Origin: Lunularia cruciata
Lineage: Eukaryota; Streptophyta; Marchantiopsida; Lunulariales; Lunulariaceae
Reading direction: 5' to 3'
DNA length: 64,000 nt
Assembly (NCBI GenBank): GCA_948567375.1
Contig: OX419757.1
Location: 434,001 to 498,000 of the forward strand
Shown one piece after another: positions 39,433 through 50,260 of this stretch (the first letter of the stretch is position 1; every line of letters begins with the position of its first letter). The translations under genes were made by a program, and so were the position numbers. Below the pieces are notes generated by a model. It searched no databases. It saw nothing but the letters and a program-made list of their open reading frames with translations, and was not told where the DNA came from.

Positions 39433-40160
39433 ATGTCGGAGTTATACCATGATGGAAGTGGCGAGCAGAACTCCTCCAGCATACAGGTGAGACTTCCCTC
39501 TGTTTTAAGACGTGCAGAATTCCAATCTAGCAGTTAGAGTAGACGAGCTCTTGTCCGCTTAGTAGGCATTGCCGATATTGCTCATAGTTCACAGCCGTTA
39601 ATAAGCATCGGGGGAGATAGTTGTTTTGGTTGAGACAAACCACCTTCTTGTACAAATTGGTCATTGATTATATTGGACGGGACGGCAGTCAACCACTCCT
39701 TGAGAATTGTACAGAATAAATTCGTCCTGGTTGAAAGTCTGGCTTGTTGTCACATAATGAATTTGTATGGGTGCAAGGGAAACTGCATCACGCTATCGTA
39801 GGAGTTCAACTGGAATTGCAGTGTTCAACTGGAAATTTCACTGTGTGGGAGGTAGTCAGGAATATATAGAGTGTCTTCGCCGTTTGCAGGATATTAGTAT
39901 TCTGCAATGTTGTCTTCAGGCACGGTGTAGTCTTGCTGATTGGTCAGTGACACTACTCTTTCTCGTGAAAGCAGGCAACCAAAGAAGATACGCGGTCAAA
40001 CCAGGAGACTCCTGTATCTGGAGTGAAAATCGGAGCGACCAATGCCAGTAAGCTTGCATCAGGTCACGGCGATGAAGATATGCACAGCCTGCTTTCTCCA
40101 AGGAGTGCTGAGCAGAAGTCACCAACAAGTCAGCCTAAGAAGCAGAACCCGTTCGTGTAG
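39433..40160 (+). CDS. Small two-exon gene, 79-residue uncharacterised protein
   Basis: Exon 1 (39,433-39,486) encodes MSELYHDGSGEQNSSSIQ and ends at a good donor (CAG|GTGAGA). Exon 2 (39,975-40,160) follows AAGCAG and is in phase, reading ATKEDTRSNQETP and onward to PKKQNPFV and a TAG stop. The exon 1 codons lie just after a TTTACATCAG acceptor, so an upstream 5' UTR exon is likely. The product is hydrophilic, rich in Ser, Gln, Lys and Glu, with no membrane segment or signal peptide. It has an acidic-dileucine-like stretch (GDEDMHSLLSPRS) and a C-terminal NPF tripeptide, a motif bound by EH domains in endocytic proteins. I do not recognise the family. The gene call rests on splice signals, phase and composition. 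Confidence 0.5.
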
Positions 40161-40525
40161 GCCTGCTTGTTTCGCCGCTGCTTGCTTACCGTCGAAGGTG
40201 TTTGATGTACATAGAGTTCGTTCCGAAGTGCAATAAGTTCCTTTAGTTGGACAAATCATGGAGTCTCGAGCTTTGCAGGTTGATTAACAACGATTATCAT
40301 TAAAGCTTCAACAAAATCCTGACAGAAAATGGAAATGTATATTTGCCGTGGAAAGAGAAATAGTAAGGCCATGGCTTCAATACATGCGTAGTACACACGG
40401 ATGTGAGAGCTCGAAATTCGTTCTCTTGTAAAAAGGTTTCCTTTTGAATAAAAAAGTGCGTCGTTTCTATTCGTCTTATTCGCATGTTCCAATTGTCTTG
40501 TGATATGTAATTGTACATTGTATCT

Positions 40526-40665
40526 TGTAATACGCATGTATAGGCATTGAGTAAATTCATATAAAACACGAAGCAACATGTTACGTTCATGCCATAGTAA
40601 TACGCATGTATAGGCATAGAGTAAATTCATATAAAACACGAAGCAACATGTTACGTTCATGCCAT
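40526..40665 (+). repeat. 70-bp tandem duplication downstream of the small gene
   Basis: A 70-bp unit starting near TGTAATACGCATG (about 40,526) is repeated once at about 40,596 with very few changes. Both units contain AAAACACGAAGCAACATG. The near identity implies a recent duplication. Confidence 0.85.
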
Positions 40666-41279
40666 ATTTTCTTTAACAGATGGTATGTTATCAAATTTGA
40701 ATCTTCAATATTTGATGTTCCGACCTAACATCCTGATAACGACTCAGTGACACTCCCTGTCGATTCTGCGGTATCAGACAGCAGGAAACTGCCATTATAT
40801 TAGACGCTTGCCACATTGGTTGTACCTATTCTTGAGCACCTTATACTAAAGGGCGGCCAGTTCACACTTTCTCAACAGAGGCAAGAGGCCAGTGATTGTC
40901 TTGATCATAATACCTCTAATCGTTAAGATCACCAGTTTTGCATCTTCATTCTTAACAATACGGGATACCAGTTTATGTATCATCATGATTTTTGACAAGC
41001 TACATCTGCAATGTAAAATTAACATGAACATTATAGAGTAACAGTCTGTTCGTAGTTAGAAAATACAAGCAACAAAATTTCTAGTAAGCAATACTGCGTC
41101 GGTAAATAGACAAATGCAACCATGGTGCAAACATGCACTTGAGTAAACGTTTGTGCTGAATATCTGTGCAGGTTAGATATTGACATTTTCTCAGAAGCAG
41201 AATACGCGACTGCTTATTAAACAAGAAATATGGCAAGACATCAAGCCGTAAAAGTATAAAACATAAGAGGTCGAAGGGG

Positions 41280-41765
41280 GTTGAAGATTTAGGGTGCATT
41301 TTTGAGTTTTTCACATACGAGGTAAAATGGGGTTTAAGATGTAGGGTGCATTTTTATGAGTTTTTCACGTAAGTCACGTCAGTTGTGACTGGGATTGTAT
41401 AAAACGGCAAACCTTTAACCATTGTGCCAGTGTCAGTCATTTGTGAGATTATATGAACTGGCGAACTTTTAATGATTCCGAACATCTAGCTAACTACAGT
41501 TACAGTACATGGCATCTTCTTAGAAGTATTTGAACTATGTGAGACAGGCAGGTCAGAAGGAGTGACATCGAGAACGAAGAGCCCGACAAGAAGCTTCTCA
41601 AGTTCCGCAACCCTAAACGGCGAACCCTTAACTATTGCGAACAACTAGTTAATTTCTGTTACAGTACATGGCACCTTCTTAGAAGTTTATGAACTATGTG
41701 ACCAGAAGTAGTGCATCAAGAACAAACAGCCCGACAATAAGCTTTCTCAAGTTCCGCATAAAGGA
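41280..41765 (+). repeat. Two local direct duplications
   Basis: A short unit with GGGTGCATTTTT and GAGTTTTTCAC occurs near 41,291 and again near 41,345. A longer unit of about 150 bp occurs at about 41,455-41,611 and 41,618-41,760. Both copies contain GTTACAGTACATGGCA, CTTCTTAGAAGT and an ending TCAAGTTCCGCA. They are diverged. No gene is seen in this stretch. Confidence 0.65.
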
Positions 41766-42079
41766 TTTGCAATGCATGAGCTCGCCAAGTGGCAGCATAC
41801 CTGAAGCGAAAGTGTGTAGGTGAAGGACGAATGCTCTGTACGCACGCGCCGATATCAAGAATTGGACACGTAAAGTCGTCTTATAGATCTACATGGTCGA
41901 GATATAACTCGAAGCTGGAGTTATCTACTTGCAGAAGTCTATAAACTTCTAGAAAGTATGTTGCTTTCCAACGCTGTTCTGTTGTCCACTATCACCATAA
42001 ATTGTCGCAGAGTAGCATCCCTAAGAGACCGCACTCGTATTACATGAATAATCCCCAAGCATTTCAGTATTTAAGTCAC

Positions 42080-42190
42080 TTTCTGTATTGGGGATTAGCC
42101 CCTTTTTACCCCCTACGTCTTTTCCTTGTACAGCTTGACGGGGTCTTCCCGTCCTTCTTGTTATCAGACGCGGTCGCCTTCTCTTTCTTT
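42080..42190 (+). repeat. N-element 3' tail (solo)
   Basis: It begins near ATTAGCCCC (end of the N ORF), continues with CTTGTACAGCTT, then the hairpin GACGGGGTCTTCCCGTC at 42,137-42,153, and ends ACGCGGTCGCC with pyrimidine-rich DNA after it. It is a severely 5'-truncated copy. Confidence 0.75.
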
Positions 42191-42824
42191 CTCTTCATCT
42201 ACTTTCTCATCATTTGTCGCAAATCTTAAAAACTATAGGAGTAAACGATGGTTTGGGAGTAAAGACCTGTGGAAGATGTAGATGTGTTCAAGTTCCCTTC
42301 AAAGGGATCCATAAGACGTATTTGTATATTACGCGTACTGAAGTTATTCTGCTCTCTGCTACACAGGATGTTTGGGGATAGAGTGTCAATTATAATCTGC
42401 ATTTCCCACCCTTGCCCAAAACACATCAAGCACAATTTTCAACCATGAATCTGGACTGAAATGTAGATGCGGGTTTGATGTAAAGGAATACCAAAAATCC
42501 TCCTACGATGTTGAAACCAGCCCTGAAAACTTTTAGAATTGGCGAAACCTTCGTGATCCTTTTAGAAACCTTGGTGATCGGGGACGTGCAGAAACGTTAT
42601 CCAGTTCTCTAGTCTACGTTAAGAATCTTACAGGGAACCCCCAGTTTACAAATGAAAAGTCTTGCATGCAGAGCCTTCGATGAAGTTGACAACTAAAGGG
42701 TCTCGCCATCAATGCAAAATGTATCATATGGCCTCGGGAGTATTGACAAGTATGGCTTCACAAGAAGACATACGAAATTGACCCTATAAACTCTAAATCT
42801 CCTAATCTCTTCCCAACGTTGTTA

Positions 42825-43349
42825 CTAGCTTGCTCCCTCATTCAACTTTATAACAGTCACAGCACAAGCGGCGTTGTTAACGATATGATTGGTTACGCTT
42901 CCCAGTATAACTCTTTGTACAGTGGTGAGCCCTCTGCATCCCATAAACATTGCATGAATAGGAAATTCATCAATTGCGTGAATCAGTTTCTCCCGTGCAT
43001 CCCCATAATAAACTTTCGCCATCACCTTAACCTTCTTCCTCGTCATAGCCGCATCCAAAATGCTATTGACTTCTGGGTGCACTGTCAAACCGTAGCTCTT
43101 AACCACATTCGCATCCTTGAACTCCTCAAACGGGATCAAAGGCGACCCAGACGCGCCCCACAGTGCGCGCTTGCTCTCCTCCATTGTATTTTTCTTGTTC
43201 ACCACAATCAGAAATAAACTGTCCCCATCTCTCGCCACGTTCTCCAGCGTCCATTGTAACGCATAATTACTGCTCGGCGAAAAGTCCAGAGCGACCCCAA
43301 GATGCCGTTCCCCCATACCGACTCTCCAACTCAAGACAAATTCTCTCAA
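42825..43349 (-). CDS. Universal stress protein (USP A-like, ATP-binding type)
   Basis: The protein has 174 residues from the first Met, or 163 from the second (43,316). The second start gives MGERHLGVALDFSPSS, which fits the usual plant USP start better. The fold is the small alpha/beta nucleotide-binding USP domain. Visible family features are GVALDFS, ALQWTLENV, SGSPLIPFEEF, YYGDAREKL and the ATP-binding G-2x-G-9x-G-S motif (GCRGL then GSVTNHIV). Length is typical for plant single-domain USPs. USPs act in the cytosol in stress and hypoxia responses; the exact role here is not known. The frame is open throughout with no intron, whereas many plant USP genes have introns. Confidence 0.9.
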   Translation of the reverse strand: MREFVLSWRVGMGERHLGVALDFSPSSNYALQWTLENVARDGDSLFLIVVNKKNTMEESKRALWGASGSPLIPFEEFKDANVVKSYGLTVHPEVNSILDAAMTRKKVKVMAKVYYGDAREKLIHAIDEFPIHAMFMGCRGLTTVQRVILGSVTNHIVNNAACAVTVIKLNEGAS

Positions 43350-43980
43350 TCAATCAACAGCACCCATCCAAACAATCCTCTAATTTGCACATTCTGAGAG
43401 CTTGCTCTTCCACAAATCGAAAATCCAGAGTCAATCTTCTGATTCTGAGACAGACAGTAAAAAGTTGCTGCACAATTCTGGATGGTTCCGCCTCTCCTTG
43501 AGCGCACCCATTAACGTTCCAACCGTTGTGATCTGAGTCTTTCCCTTTTCTGCTGACTTTGCGCCTGGTTCTCTGAGGATGAGGAGGAGAAGGGCTAGAC
43601 ATAAAAGCTGTACGCGGAACCCACTGATGAACACCTTACCACATGCAGGAATTTCTACACACATCCGCATGGCTGGCATCGAGCGGTCTGCATGATTGGA
43701 CATGAAAAACTCCAGTGTTGCCGGTCGCGATTACTGGACAGAGAGCGTCTACTGTACACAGCGGAGCTTTCTTATGGTAGCTCAATGGGTACCAAAAAAA
43801 ACGTCTGCGCAGTACCACGTGTCGTGCTAGAAGTTCTGTACTGTACGTTCTGGAAATAGATGTGGATCCTATTCGAGGACTATAGTGTAGGATCCGGGTA
43901 GTGCGGATGCGGAAACTTGTAGTATTTGCTAAAGCGTGAGTGCTCTGTTCCAGACACTAGGGGTTTCAAGACTAGCTTCA
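43350..43980. other. USP upstream region
   Basis: This is presumably promoter and 5' UTR of the minus-strand USP gene. Several short overlapping open frames on both strands have no domain and are not reported as genes. No TATA box could be assigned with confidence. Confidence 0.4.
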
Positions 43981-44105
43981 CGGGTCTAGGTATAGACTCT
44001 ATTGGGGTTTAGCTCCATTCTACCTATTTTTCTCTCCCTTTAACTGCTTGACGGGGTTTTCCCCCTCGTGTTTTCTATGCGGTCGCCCTTTTCCTCCCCC
44101 GGTAT
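43981..44105 (+). repeat. N-element 3' tail (solo)
   Basis: It starts inside the end of the N ORF (GACTCTATTGGGGTTTAG), then a hairpin region GACGGGGTTTTCCCCCTC with one mismatched pair, then TTTTCTATGCGGTCGCCC. Confidence 0.7.
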
Positions 44106-44682
44106 CGCAGAATTCAAAAAAGTGCCATAAAGTGCTTTATGAGATGGTAAAAGTGTACTAAAGTGTTACATACAGAGTTTTATTTATAATGGTAAAGTAA
44201 TTTAATTAATTTATGACTATTTTGTATAAAGAAGTAAAGGGAGACCACGATAAGAAGAAGGAGGGGAAGACCTTTGACCAGTTTGAGACAAAATGGGTAA
44301 AATGAGGCTGTACTTCCATATTTGTTTTTTATATAGTACCTGATGGCTAGTTCATTTTTACCGCAAATAGGAGAGCACGCTAAGTGTCCTTCTCAAGAAA
44401 ATTTTAGGAAGTGAGAATAAAAACTCCTACCCTATTCCCATGGTCCTAAAGTGGGATAAGTAAGGCTCCGGTGTACAAATTTACAACAGTTTTACCAACG
44501 GTAGGTGCTTTCCACGCATTTCCACATACTAATTCAAGTCCAGATAACGGTATTACCAGATATAGATACATACCACAAATGTGATGGGGTTTTCCCTATA
44601 CCTCTATAGGAAAGATTCAACCATGTGAGATGGTATTATTTTGAAGGATAGAAGATGACTATGCTATTATTTTGTAGTGTTT

Positions 44683-45140
44683 ACCATGGCACAAGCGAGG
44701 GGAGACTGTCGAGGAGGGTGTTTGTATGTTTTGTAAACCACACAAATGAATGTAAATGTAAACATACTTGATATGAGATGATAATAGAGATGTTGTGGTT
44801 ATGAATATGAAATGTGACCCAATTTTGGAAAGAGTGATTGCTCTTCTCCCCTGATGGACTACAAGCATAACAACAAGAAGTAAGGTCTCCAAATATAATG
44901 ATTTATGACCAGATCACTTCTTTGTTACATTAGCTTTGGAAGGATATGAAACTCTATATAGATATAGTCTGAAAATGGGCAAGAATGTATCATATTGGGC
45001 ATCAAAAAGTACTACTCTCACCTTTCTATTTAGTAGCATACTTTAGATAGTTTGTGTTCATTGTTCCACAAAAATTAAGAAATTAAGGGCGCATGCAATC
45101 CATAAGAGAGTAATAGTAATAGTCTAATGCTTTAAAATTT
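44683..45140 (+). pseudogene. Highly decayed N-element ORF end
   Basis: The translation starts MAQARGDC and can be aligned through VSKY, FFVTLALEGYETLY and DSLCSLFHKN with the N C-terminus at 55,145-55,600 (MAQESGYW, VSRY, LFVPLALELYRAM, VSIALQK). Many stops and frameshifts are present. It is an old copy. Confidence 0.65.
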
Positions 45141-45149
45141 TATAAAGAA

Positions 45150-45275
45150 AAAGGTGACCCCATAGAACACATGAAGGATGGGAAGACCCTCAAATTGCAC
45201 AAGGAGAGACAAAAGAAATAGAATGGGACTAAGTCTCAATAGTATTGATATGAGAAATCTACTCTGCCAAGAAGC
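45150..45275 (-). repeat. N-element 3' tail, minus strand
   Basis: On the plus strand it reads GGTGACCCCATAGAACACAT, then GAAGGATGGGAAGACCCTC and CAAGGAGAGACAAAAG, followed by the reversed ORF end up to about 45,275. It abuts the plus-strand decayed copy, giving a tail-to-tail arrangement. Confidence 0.65.
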
Positions 45276-45384
45276 ATCAACTACTAGAGAACATCCTAAG
45301 AAGTATCACCTAGGTTATATAAACTTAAAACATCGGAGATATATTAGGTACAGCAATGCAAACTCCTCATGCCAACCCTGTTAG

Positions 45385-45470
45385 AGCTTACTTCCATTTT
45401 ACCTGTCATGTCTTATCATTGTACTGCGTGATTGAAGGAGTCTTCCCATCCTTCTTATTATTCCCGTCCT
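45385..45470 (+). repeat. N-element 3' tail (solo)
   Basis: It reads TTCCATTTTACC, then a decayed hairpin region and CTTCCCATCCTTCTTATT, immediately before the RT-bearing N copy. The hairpin is no longer perfect. Confidence 0.55.
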
Positions 45471-45696
45471 TCATTATGCTGGAGGGGACGTGCAAGTGAG
45501 GTGGTTGCAAATTTCATCGATTCCGAGTGGGGGATTGGGCGACCCTTCAAGAGGAGTCTGTTAGGGCTACACAGTTTAAGAGACAAGCGTTGCCACAAGA
45601 TACCACAGAGTCCACTCGATTACAACTGTGTTGGACATTAGGTCAGGGGGTTTTCTCGCCTGGTAATGTCCAACAAAGGATGCAACACAAGCGCTA

Positions 45697-45870
45697 CACC
45701 CTTTGTCTATGGTGAGTCCTATTGATGAGACTATCTCTTCCATACACTCACTACATCTGTAGTAATAAAGGGACTACCATTAGATGTCTTATATTATCAG
45801 CCTGAACAGCCTTATGTCTTGATAGGTCATTGTTTGCACAAGCATTAGGACTCACCATAGACAAAGGGTG
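45697..45870. mobile_element. MITE-like element with 25-bp perfect terminal inverted repeats
   Basis: The left end CACCCTTTGTCTATGG (25 bp to 45,721) is the exact reverse complement of 45,846-45,870. The element is 174 bp and non-coding. It is flanked by CAACACAAGCGCTA (45,683-45,696) and CAACACGAGCGCTA (45,871-45,884), one mismatch in 14. A 14-bp duplication is longer than usual for common plant MITEs (2-11 bp). Confidence 0.7.
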
Positions 45871-45884
45871 CAACACGAGCGCTA

Positions 45885-46035
45885 CACTCTTTGTCTATGG
45901 TGAGTCCTATTGATGAGATTATCTCTTCCCTACACTCACTACATCTATAGTAATAGAGGGACTACCATTAGATGTCTTATATTATCAGCCTGAATAGCCT
46001 TTATGTCTTGATAGGACGTTGTTTGCACAAGCATT
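45885..46035. mobile_element. Second, incomplete copy of the same MITE-like element
   Basis: It begins CACTCTTTGTCTATGG directly after the 14-bp flank and matches the first copy to GCACAAGCATT at 46,035. It lacks the right inverted repeat. The two copies with the shared flank form a 188-bp direct duplication. Confidence 0.7.
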
Positions 46036-46769
46036 GTGCACTACTTCTTGCCTTTCCTCAAGAGGCTTGTTAGGGATGGTTTATGAGCACCTTAGAGATT
46101 GCTTTTAGGCAGATGATCCTTCTAGTGGTTTTATCGATTGTTTTAGGTGGCTGCAATAGTAGCAAGAGGAGACATTCTTATGTTTGTTAGCCGAGTGTTA
46201 GGTGCTAGTTGACTTCTCACGATGTGGAAGGACACAAGAGGCATTATACCGCTTGCTATTGGAGAGATATTTTTGCATATGGTCAGTCGTATCATTGTTC
46301 TTCAACATTGTTCTCACTTTCAACATCACCTTAGTCTACATTAGTTTAGAGTAGCTACACTTAGAAGATGTGAGGCTATATCTCTAGGCATGAGGGCACT
46401 CCTAGATATCCATCCGGAGTGGGTCGTCCTACAAGTGGATGTTGAGAATGCTTTTATAGCATCTCACGTGCATCCATCTTTAGAGAGCTTAGGGAGGCTG
46501 GTGGATATTTGGTGAGTCTCATTCCTTTTATGTGGTCTTTTTATGGCTCTCATGCTTCCCTTTACTACAAGCTAGGTTGTTCACAAGAAGGAGTCATCTT
46601 GGAGTCACCTGTTGGTACACATTAGGGAGATCCTTTGGGGAGGGGGACCCATATTTGCCATGGCTCACTTTAGAGCTCTCCTATCTATTACTTTGGCCAT
46701 ACCCGATTGTGTATTTCTCTCCTTGGCAAATGATACACACATCGTGGGCCCTGTAGATCAGATTAGGCA

Positions 46770-47179
46770 TGTAATAATATGGAGTTTAGTGACAAAGTTG
46801 CTCAAGATTAATGAAGTACTAAATAGGCCAAATTAGCCTAGAATATTCTAGAAGTATCTAGGGAGCTTCTTGGGAAGCTTCCCACTAGCCTAGCTTGCAC
46901 CACAAGTAGGTAGTTTCTAGAAGCTTCCAACTAGCTTAGCTTGCACGCCAAGTAGGAGACTTCAAGAAGGAAGTTTCTTGAGAAACTTCTTGGTTAACTT
47001 GGCTTGCACTCCAAGAAAATGGTTCAAAGAAGCTTCTTGAGAAGCTTCTCAAGGGCCTTGTATGCTCCTTAAAATACAAGAGCCAAAGTTCATGCTAGGC
47101 ATTTGGAGTTTCTCACATTCAAGTATCCCAATATGATCTTCTATTCTCCTATTTCTCTCCTTGGTCTTGGTCTTTTACA
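46770..47179 (+). repeat. Solo LTR of family A inside the N reverse transcriptase
   Basis: It starts TGTAATAATATGG and ends GGTCTTTTACA, 410 bp. Flanks are AGGCA (46,765-46,769) and AGGGA (47,180-47,184), a 5-bp target duplication with one change. The RT reading continues on both sides (IR then DAFDHL-like text). Confidence 0.85.
46915..46927 (+). promoter_or_regulatory. Perfect three-unit heat shock element in the solo A LTR
   Basis: TTCTAGAAGCTTC reads as TTC-nn-GAA-nn-TTC, the consensus site bound by heat shock factor trimers. Binding is inferred from the sequence only. Confidence 0.55.
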
Positions 47180-47368
47180 AGGGACGCCTTTGACCACTTG
47201 ACTATTGAGCTACATCTAGTATGCTTGAGAGTCAATGTGTCAAAGTGCATGGCATGGTCTTCTTTAGGTATCCCTCCCCACCTTGCTTCTAGAGGGATAT
47301 ATCACATCCACAGATGGACTACATGTTCTTGGAGTGCCAATAGGATCCAAGAATTTTGTCACACGCTT

Positions 47369-47759
47369 TGGAACAATATGGAGTTCAACGACAAAGTTAG
47401 TAGGGCTGACAAAAGTAGCATATAAGACAAATTAGCCTAGAATATTCTGGAAGTAAGTAGCTTAGCTTAGCTTGCACCTCAAGTAAGTAACTTCTAGAAG
47501 TTTCTAACTAGCTTAGCTTGCACGCTAAGTAGGTGACTTCTAGAAGGAAGCTTCTTGAGAAGCTTTTTGGTTAACTTGGGTTGCACTCTACGAAAGTGGC
47601 TCAAGGAGGCTTCTTGAGAAGCTTCTTAAGGGCCTTATATGCTACCTATAAAACACCAAAGCCAAAGCTCATGCTAGGTATTTGGAGTTTTCCCACATTC
47701 CAATGTCCCAATGTGAGCTTCCATTCTCCTATTTCTCTCCTCGGTCTTGGTCTTTTACA
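47369..47759 (+). repeat. 5' LTR of element A2
   Basis: It starts TGGAACAATATGGAG and ends GGTCTTTTACA, 391 bp. It holds many AAGCTT-centred palindromes and a TATAAAA box at 47,647-47,653. Confidence 0.85.
47492..47504 (+). promoter_or_regulatory. Perfect three-unit heat shock element in the A2 LTR
   Basis: TTCTAGAAGTTTC reads TTC-nn-GAA-nn-TTC. It lies about 143 bp upstream of the TATAAAA box at 47,647. Further GAAGCTTC pairs lie between them. Confidence 0.55.
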
Positions 47760-47772
47760 TTAGTATCAGAGT
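47760..47772 (+). promoter_or_regulatory. Primer binding site of element A2 (tRNA-iMet)
   Basis: TTAGTATCAGAGT follows the LTR end. It differs from TGGTATCAGAGC at two positions. Confidence 0.7.
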
Positions 47773-49000
47773 AGGAATGGGATGGATAGAATGACCACCA
47801 AATCCACTTCCGCTAAACCATTAGGATTTTCATGTTCAGATATTACCCAAATATCATTTCACACAATTCATCATCTTGTGCTTTGGGCATAATTTTCTAC
47901 ATATGATCACCTTGTTTGAGGAACCCTTGATACTTCCGGTTGTAATTTATGAAAAATAGCAGACATGCTACATCTATATGGTAATCAATTAGATAAAGAG
48001 GGAGTAGTGGGATAGAGTAGTAGCTATGGCGGAAATACTGGATGTTATCCTTGTGATGAAGGAACAAATCAAGCACCTTACTTGATTGTTGGATGAACGA
48101 GACCAACAACAACAAGAACATATAGAGAGAGCGCTAATTCAAGATGAAGAAGATCGCATTTGATTTCCTAAACCCTAGGTGTTTGAAAGAAAGAATCTTT
48201 CGAGCATAATGGAAATTTTGTGTTTGACTGTGAATGTTACTTTGAAACCACCAATCTTCAAGATGAACAAAAATAGATTCTCTTGGCTTCTAGCCAATTG
48301 GATGGTGTGGCAAAAATCTGGTGGTAATTTCGAGTGGAGCGAGCTTAACGACAGATTGTTACACCAATTTTGACATGGGCAAAATTCAAGGATACAATAC
48401 TCGGTTAATTTCAAACTATAAATGCCACCCGAGCCACACGAGATAAATTGGCAGAGTTGAAGCAAATTGGCTCAATAAGGAGCTACATCACAATTTCAAA
48501 ATACCATCATGCAAATTCTAGAAATACAAGAAGGTGAAGTTTTGGATCAATTTGTGCAAGGATTGAAGTCACGAACAAAATTGGAGGTGACCATGCGAGA
48601 ACCACAAAAGATAGAAGAAGTCATGCAATTGGCTAAGCGCTTTGATTCCTTGGTTGCGACAACTTGGTCTTGACCTCAACCTACACAAAACTTACCAGTA
48701 CACTATGCACGGGTGGAAGAACCAACATCAATGGAGATTGATGCTATCAACGGAGACCACTTGGTACAACGGATAGAGAAAGATTGCAACAAAATGGTGG
48801 TTGTTTTATTGTCTCCAAGTTGGCCATCGTATTGCTGAATGTCCACTTAAGAATGAGTGACCTCAACAAGTTGCCCAAATAGGGTTTGTGGAACAAAATG
48901 ATTAGAAAATGAGGAATCCCAATAAGAGATTTTGAGTTGCTTACTAGGAACTTGATTAGTTCCAATGGGATTGAAGGCGCGACCTATGCAAGTTTGCTTC
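47773..49000 (+). pseudogene. Element A2 gag remnant
   Basis: Translation is broken by stops and shifts. Gag-like text runs through about 48,180-48,660 (FKPPIFKMNKNRFSWLL region in one frame). A zinc knuckle near 48,800-48,845 would read C-FYCLQVGHRIAEC if one base were not missing, so the CCHC box is frameshifted. Confidence 0.65.
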
Positions 49001-49029
49001 ACTTGCTAGGTATGATATCTAATCTGGGT

Positions 49030-49310
49030 TGTGGGATTTAGGTTGATTTTGGAAGTTCAAAGAATTGTATGTCTATGCAAGTAGCAAAGGAATTGGGTAT
49101 TCCTTTCAAGCCAATGATTGGAAGTAGATTGATGATGGCGGATGGTAGAAAGGGTTCTGCATTTTATACCTCATATCCAGCTACTTTTAAGATTAGGAAA
49201 GAGTATTTGGACTGTATGAGGTTTGTAGTGGCACCTCTACACTATAATGTCATTCTAGGACTACCTTGGCTTGAATGTCATAAGGTTCAATTTGATTGGA
49301 CTCGATGACA
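49030..49310 (+). pseudogene. Element A2 protease
   Basis: The active site reads VDFGSSKNCMSM, with D-F-G in place of D-S/T-G. It is followed by VAKELGIPFKPMIGSRLMM and VAPLHYNVILGLPWLE, typical of plant gypsy retropepsin ends. The frame is open for about 90 residues. Confidence 0.75.
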
Positions 49311-49639
49311 AATTCATGTACAATACCAAGGTAAGAATATTCCTGGCACCTTTGAGTAAGACACCGAAGAATAGTCAGTCCCAATATGGAAAGTTTGTTG
49401 AGAAGGTAACCATAGAGTATGCCTTGAAGAGAGAGGAGCCCCAAGATGGGAAGTTTGCCAGGAAGGCAACCATGGAGCAAGCTTTGAAGAGAAATGAGTG
49501 CCTAGATGGGAAGTTTGTTAGTGAAGCAACCATAGAGTAAGCTTTGTAGGAAGATAAGTCTGTTTTTGTGGTGTGGATCAAGCCAATTGCTCAAGGACAA
49601 TCTGAGGAGAGCCAAGAGCCTTATCAAGCAATAGTTGAT

Positions 49640-50260
49640 CAGATATTTTAGGATTTTGCGGACATGTTTCCGAATGATCTACCAAAGGGATTACCCTTTG
49701 ATTGTGGTATGCCCTTCAAGAATGAGTTATTGCCAGGGAGTACTCTAGTGAGTAGACCAATCTATAGATTCTCACCAAAGAAGTTGGAAGAGTTGCAAAC
49801 ATCACTTACGGAGTTGTTGGAGAAGGACTTCATACAACATAGTACATATCCTTGGGGAGCTACAGTACTATTTGTTCCAAAGAAGGATGGAGGACTTTGT
49901 TTTTGTATTGATTATTGTTTCTCAATAAGCAAACAATGAAGAATGCATATTCCTTGCCTTGGATTAATGACTTGATTGATCAATTGAGTGGAGCACGATA
50001 CTTTTCCAAGCTAGATCTTCTTAGTGACTATTGGCAAATCTCCATTGATAGGGAAGATGTGCAAAAGATGACCTTTTGCACAAGGTATGGGCATTTTGAG
50101 TGGAGAGTTCTACCTTTCAGGCTCACTAATGCTCCAACAGTCTTCATAGATCAGATGCATTGGGTGTTGGATGGACTATTGGATTGGTATGTGATGGTGT
50201 TCTTAGATGATATCTTAATCTATAGCAAGATAGAGGAAAAACACGTGAATCACGTGTGAG
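49640..50260 (+). pseudogene. Element A2 reverse transcriptase
   Basis: RT fingers begin [34 protein letters not shown] is followed by a frameshift near 49,910. The palm reads YFSKLDLLSDYWQI, then FEWRVLPFRLTNAP and the catalytic VMVFLDDILIYSK near 50,195. The second frame is open for 114 residues. Confidence 0.8.

Larger units (their letters stand above)
45470..47368 (+). pseudogene. N non-LTR retroelement: reverse transcriptase part
   Basis: Upstream sequence reads GIGRPFKRSLLGLHSLRDKR. The RT palm is recognisable: motif A as VVLQVDVENAF near 46,424-46,456, then SFYGSHASLYYKLGC, then GDPLG near 46,627 (from a GTRQGDPLGG-type motif), and LANDTHIVGP near 46,719, where LADD is expected. The thumb side, HLTIELHLVCLRVNVSK, follows the inserted LTR at 47,180. 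It is interrupted by a short TIR element (45,697-46,035) and a solo A LTR (46,770-47,179). It ends where A2 begins at 47,369. Confidence 0.75.

Noticed and set aside
43354-43703. Minus-strand frames upstream of the USP gene
   Set aside because: Likely 5' UTR or promoter of USP; overlapping frames, no domain.
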